In this document: piece by piece, positions 61,791 through 64,000 of the stretch
Layout: each line of letters opens with the position of its first letter
Numbering within the stretch: position 1 is the stretch's first letter
Assembly: GCA_014621425.1 (NCBI GenBank)
Contig: JAANBB010000010.1
Span: 62,001-126,000, forward strand
Length of the DNA stretch: 64,000 nucleotides
Direction of reading: 5' to 3'
Source of the DNA: Cylindrodendrum hubeiense
Lineage: Eukaryota; Ascomycota; Sordariomycetes; Hypocreales; Nectriaceae
The notes under the pieces: model-generated
The model's database searches: none
The model's input: only the letters and a program-made list of their open reading frames with translations
What the model was told of the DNA's origin: nothing
Made by a program: the position numbers and the translations under genes

Positions 61791-63208
61791 TTACCACGCC
61801 AATTCCTCTTTCGCTCGGCAACTCGATGCTTCAAGCTCCGAGCAAAACATCTCTTCCTCACTCAACTTGCCCGTTTTCATCTCTCCCACTATCTTTGGCG
61901 TAGCGGGCCAGATCTCTCGCCCGCCTTGTTGCATCTCCTTCTTTCGATGGCTCATGACCTGTTCCCTGACAGCATTTTGGAAATGGATTGGACCCTGTTT
62001 GTTGTAATTCTCGTCAGCTTGATTTCAAAGAGATAGATTCTCCAAGGTGAGAAATATGAATGACTGAACTCACGTTTTCTTTGTCGGGATGCAGCTCCCC
62101 GTTTATGAACACGCCAGCGCCGAGGTTCTTTTGCGCCTCATCACACAAGTGCTTGTCTTCCTCCAAGACCTGCTTGTAGAAGGCGTTGATTGCAGCAAAC
62201 TCTTCGTCGGTTGCAATTTTGTGACGATAAATCTCATTCTCAATCTTTGTCTTTGTTGCACTGATAGGAATCATGCGTTGAATGTAGAAAAAGTTCTTAC
62301 TGCAATGGTGAAGTTTGTTAGTCTTGTGTCAGAGCCAATTGAGCGGGGATATAAGGTGGTTGATGCGCAATATTGTGATCGTAAACTTACGTTATTGTAA
62401 TCGAAGTGCAGGGGAACGCAAACGTGATAGAGCGGCGAAACTCATCATCTTCTGTTTGCGGCTTCTTATTAATAATCTCGTGCTCCAGGCAACCGCCGCT
62501 AGGTTCGACTCGATACTTGGACAGATCAGAGACTCCAGCAATCAACGGGTGGGACGTTGGACAGTGATAACACTCGTTATAGTTCTCCATGACCGACTTC
62601 CAGTTGGCGTTCAGGTCCATCTCCCAGACGTGGTCGAAGGAGTAGCCACCCGAAAAGTCAAACTGCTTCATCCTGGGCTTGTCCTCCATGCCTCCAAACT
62701 CGTCGTCCCACTTTACATCTGGTTCCCCTGCCTGCAGGTTCACCCAGATAAAACCAGCCTTGTCGATGTGCACGTTAATTGGCAGTAACCCATGTTGACT
62801 CTTGTCGAAGCCCTTCACTGTGTCGAACCTAGGCGCCTTGGCGAGGTTCCCGCGAAAGCCGTAGGACCAGCCATGGTATTTGCAGCTCAAGATCTTGGCC
62901 TCGCCGGCAGGAGCCTCAACAATGGGATACGCACGGTGCCGGCACGCATTGTGGAAGCCATTAACAGCGCCTTCCCGGTCTTGAACGAGAAAGAATGCAA
63001 AGTCGGCATATGTGAAGGAGAGAAAGTCGCCGGCCTTTTGGAACCTCAATGAATGGGTGATGAGGATCCATTTCTTAGAGAAGATGGCACGTCTCTCTAG
63101 CTGAAACAACTCGGGAGATCTGTACCAAGACGCCGGGATGCCTCGAGCTGGAGGGTCCTTGGCGCTGCTTGAGTCGCTTGATGAGCCGAGGCCGAGAATG
63201 CGCCACAT
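61791..63208 (-). CDS. Rieske non-heme iron oxygenase (ring-hydroxylating/choline-monooxygenase-like)
   Basis: Exons 63208-62391, 62299-62074 and 61994-61791 give 415 aa. The Rieske [2Fe-2S] motif is CRH...CKYHGW (C-x-H, 17 residues, C-x2-H). The mononuclear iron site has [13 protein letters not shown] (His/His). The C-terminal half has [11 protein letters not shown] and ends [11 protein letters not shown]...CRAKEELAW. Such enzymes hydroxylate or N-/O-demethylate small molecules, using electrons from a separate reductase; none is visible here. I do not know it as an hxn gene. Its place at the end of the cluster and the three GTGGGG-type motifs in its promoter suggest co-regulation. A role in feeding a nicotinate precursor into the pathway is speculation. 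Confidence 0.88.
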
Positions 63209-64000
63209 TTCTTAGTGAATTGGTGGTGTGTGCTTGACTTTGCTTGACTTGTGTTTCTTGTATCTTTGTTTGCGTATATCTGTCGCGTGTGTCTAGATGG
63301 GAATCATGAATTAAGCGTCTGGGTGGTAATATAGTGCGAGTTACTCGACTCCGCATCATCAGGCAGTGCTGGTAATTGCCCAACGCCGTGGTTCCCAGTG
63401 GCTGATCGTTATCGAACGTGCTATCTGGTCTAGACGCCAGCCGTCTGCAGCCTCACTCGCTGGACTGAATGTGAGGCCAATCAATAGTGGGGGTGGGGGA
63501 CCCGGAAGTGCGCTTTGTGGGGAATAGTCGACAGTGGCGTCCCCATTTACATGGACGGAGACGCAACCCAACACGGCTAAGGTTGCCTCCAGGTGATAGC
63601 ACATCCATTCTTGACTCGTGCAGTCCTATCACACGCCACGGCTCGTGTGATAAGACAATCCCATCGGCAGTTACCCTGTTGATGCGGCATTGGCGGCATC
63701 GCTTGACGAGTCATATTTCGTCCAACAGACGAGACGCTTAGCTGCGGGATGTCAGGGCAATTGAGGGGAATGGAGTGCAAGAAGACGCACGCAACGTTCG
63801 GAAACCTCGGCAAATGAATCAACCAAATCCAAGGCCAAATCAAATGGAGTCAGTTCCCCCCCATCTTCCATGTTTCGGGTCGAATTGGGGACCGAGGAGA
63901 ATGGGTGCTCTATTTTGCTCTAGCGCTCCGGTCAATCGCGCGACCTAGGGGAGCCGGGTGAGCTTCGCCGGCATGAGCTCATCCACCCAACCATGTCTGG
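63209..64000. promoter_or_regulatory. Promoter of the Rieske gene and right-edge spacer
   Basis: GTGGGG-type motifs at 63487, 63493 and 63517, about 280-310 bp before the ATG. No gene start is recognised up to the right edge. Confidence 0.4.

Overview
The window is nuclear DNA of a filamentous ascomycete (Pezizomycotina). The genes carry short GT-AG introns (mostly 47-90 nt, with CTAAC/CTGAC-like branch points). Several proteins are fungus-specific (NACHT-ankyrin and patatin-NLR proteins, a HET domain, a C2H2/Fungal_trans regulator), and AT-rich, RIP-like islands lie between genes. A few N bases mark it as draft assembly. The genus cannot be resolved from sequence alone. All splice models were built by hand; each multi-exon model called below sums to a whole number of codons unless stated.

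Left part (1-37 kb) is accessory in character. It holds, in order: the 5' two-fifths or so of a GH31 glycosidase running off the left edge; a secreted Ser/Thr-repeat protein with apple/PAN-like cysteine modules; a patatin-NB-ARC-TPR NOD-like receptor; a decayed coding fragment; a disordered conserved protein; a truncated HET-domain remnant ending in a GA microsatellite; a frameshifted multi-pass membrane protein; a 2635-residue NACHT-ankyrin receptor; a very large secreted mucin-like protein interrupted by one in-frame stop; and an F-box-like protein. A perfect 44-bp palindrome, a transition-biased 63-bp duplication and AT-rich gaps lie between them. This looks like an allorecognition and secretome island with ongoing gene decay.

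Right part (37.5-63.2 kb) is compact and ordered. A small six-cysteine secreted peptide gene (knottin spacing) is followed by ten genes. Nine of them match the families of the nicotinate-catabolism (hxn) genes known from Aspergillus nidulans: hxnY (2-oxoglutarate oxygenase), hxnW (SDR), hxnM (polysaccharide-deacetylase-fold cyclic-imide hydrolase), hxnN (amidase), hxnV (phenol-hydroxylase-like flavoprotein), one MFS transporter, hxnT (Old Yellow Enzyme), hxnX (salicylate-hydroxylase-like flavoprotein) and hxnR (two-finger C2H2 regulator). The tenth is a Rieske non-heme iron oxygenase that I do not know from that pathway. In A. nidulans these genes are split over three loci; here they form one block. 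The molybdenum hydroxylase HxnS, which starts the pathway, is not in the window.

How the genes would work together (known biochemistry plus inference): 6-hydroxynicotinate is decarboxylated and hydroxylated by HxnX; HxnT, HxnV, HxnW and HxnY process the ring to 3-hydroxypiperidine-2,6-dione; HxnM opens that ring; HxnN releases ammonia to give alpha-hydroxyglutarate; the MFS protein brings in substrate and HxnR switches the set on. GAGTGGG/CCCACTC motifs recur in the spacers of this block and are rare to the left of it. The core GTGGGR fits the DNA triplets predicted from the finger residues of HxnR, so they are candidate operators.
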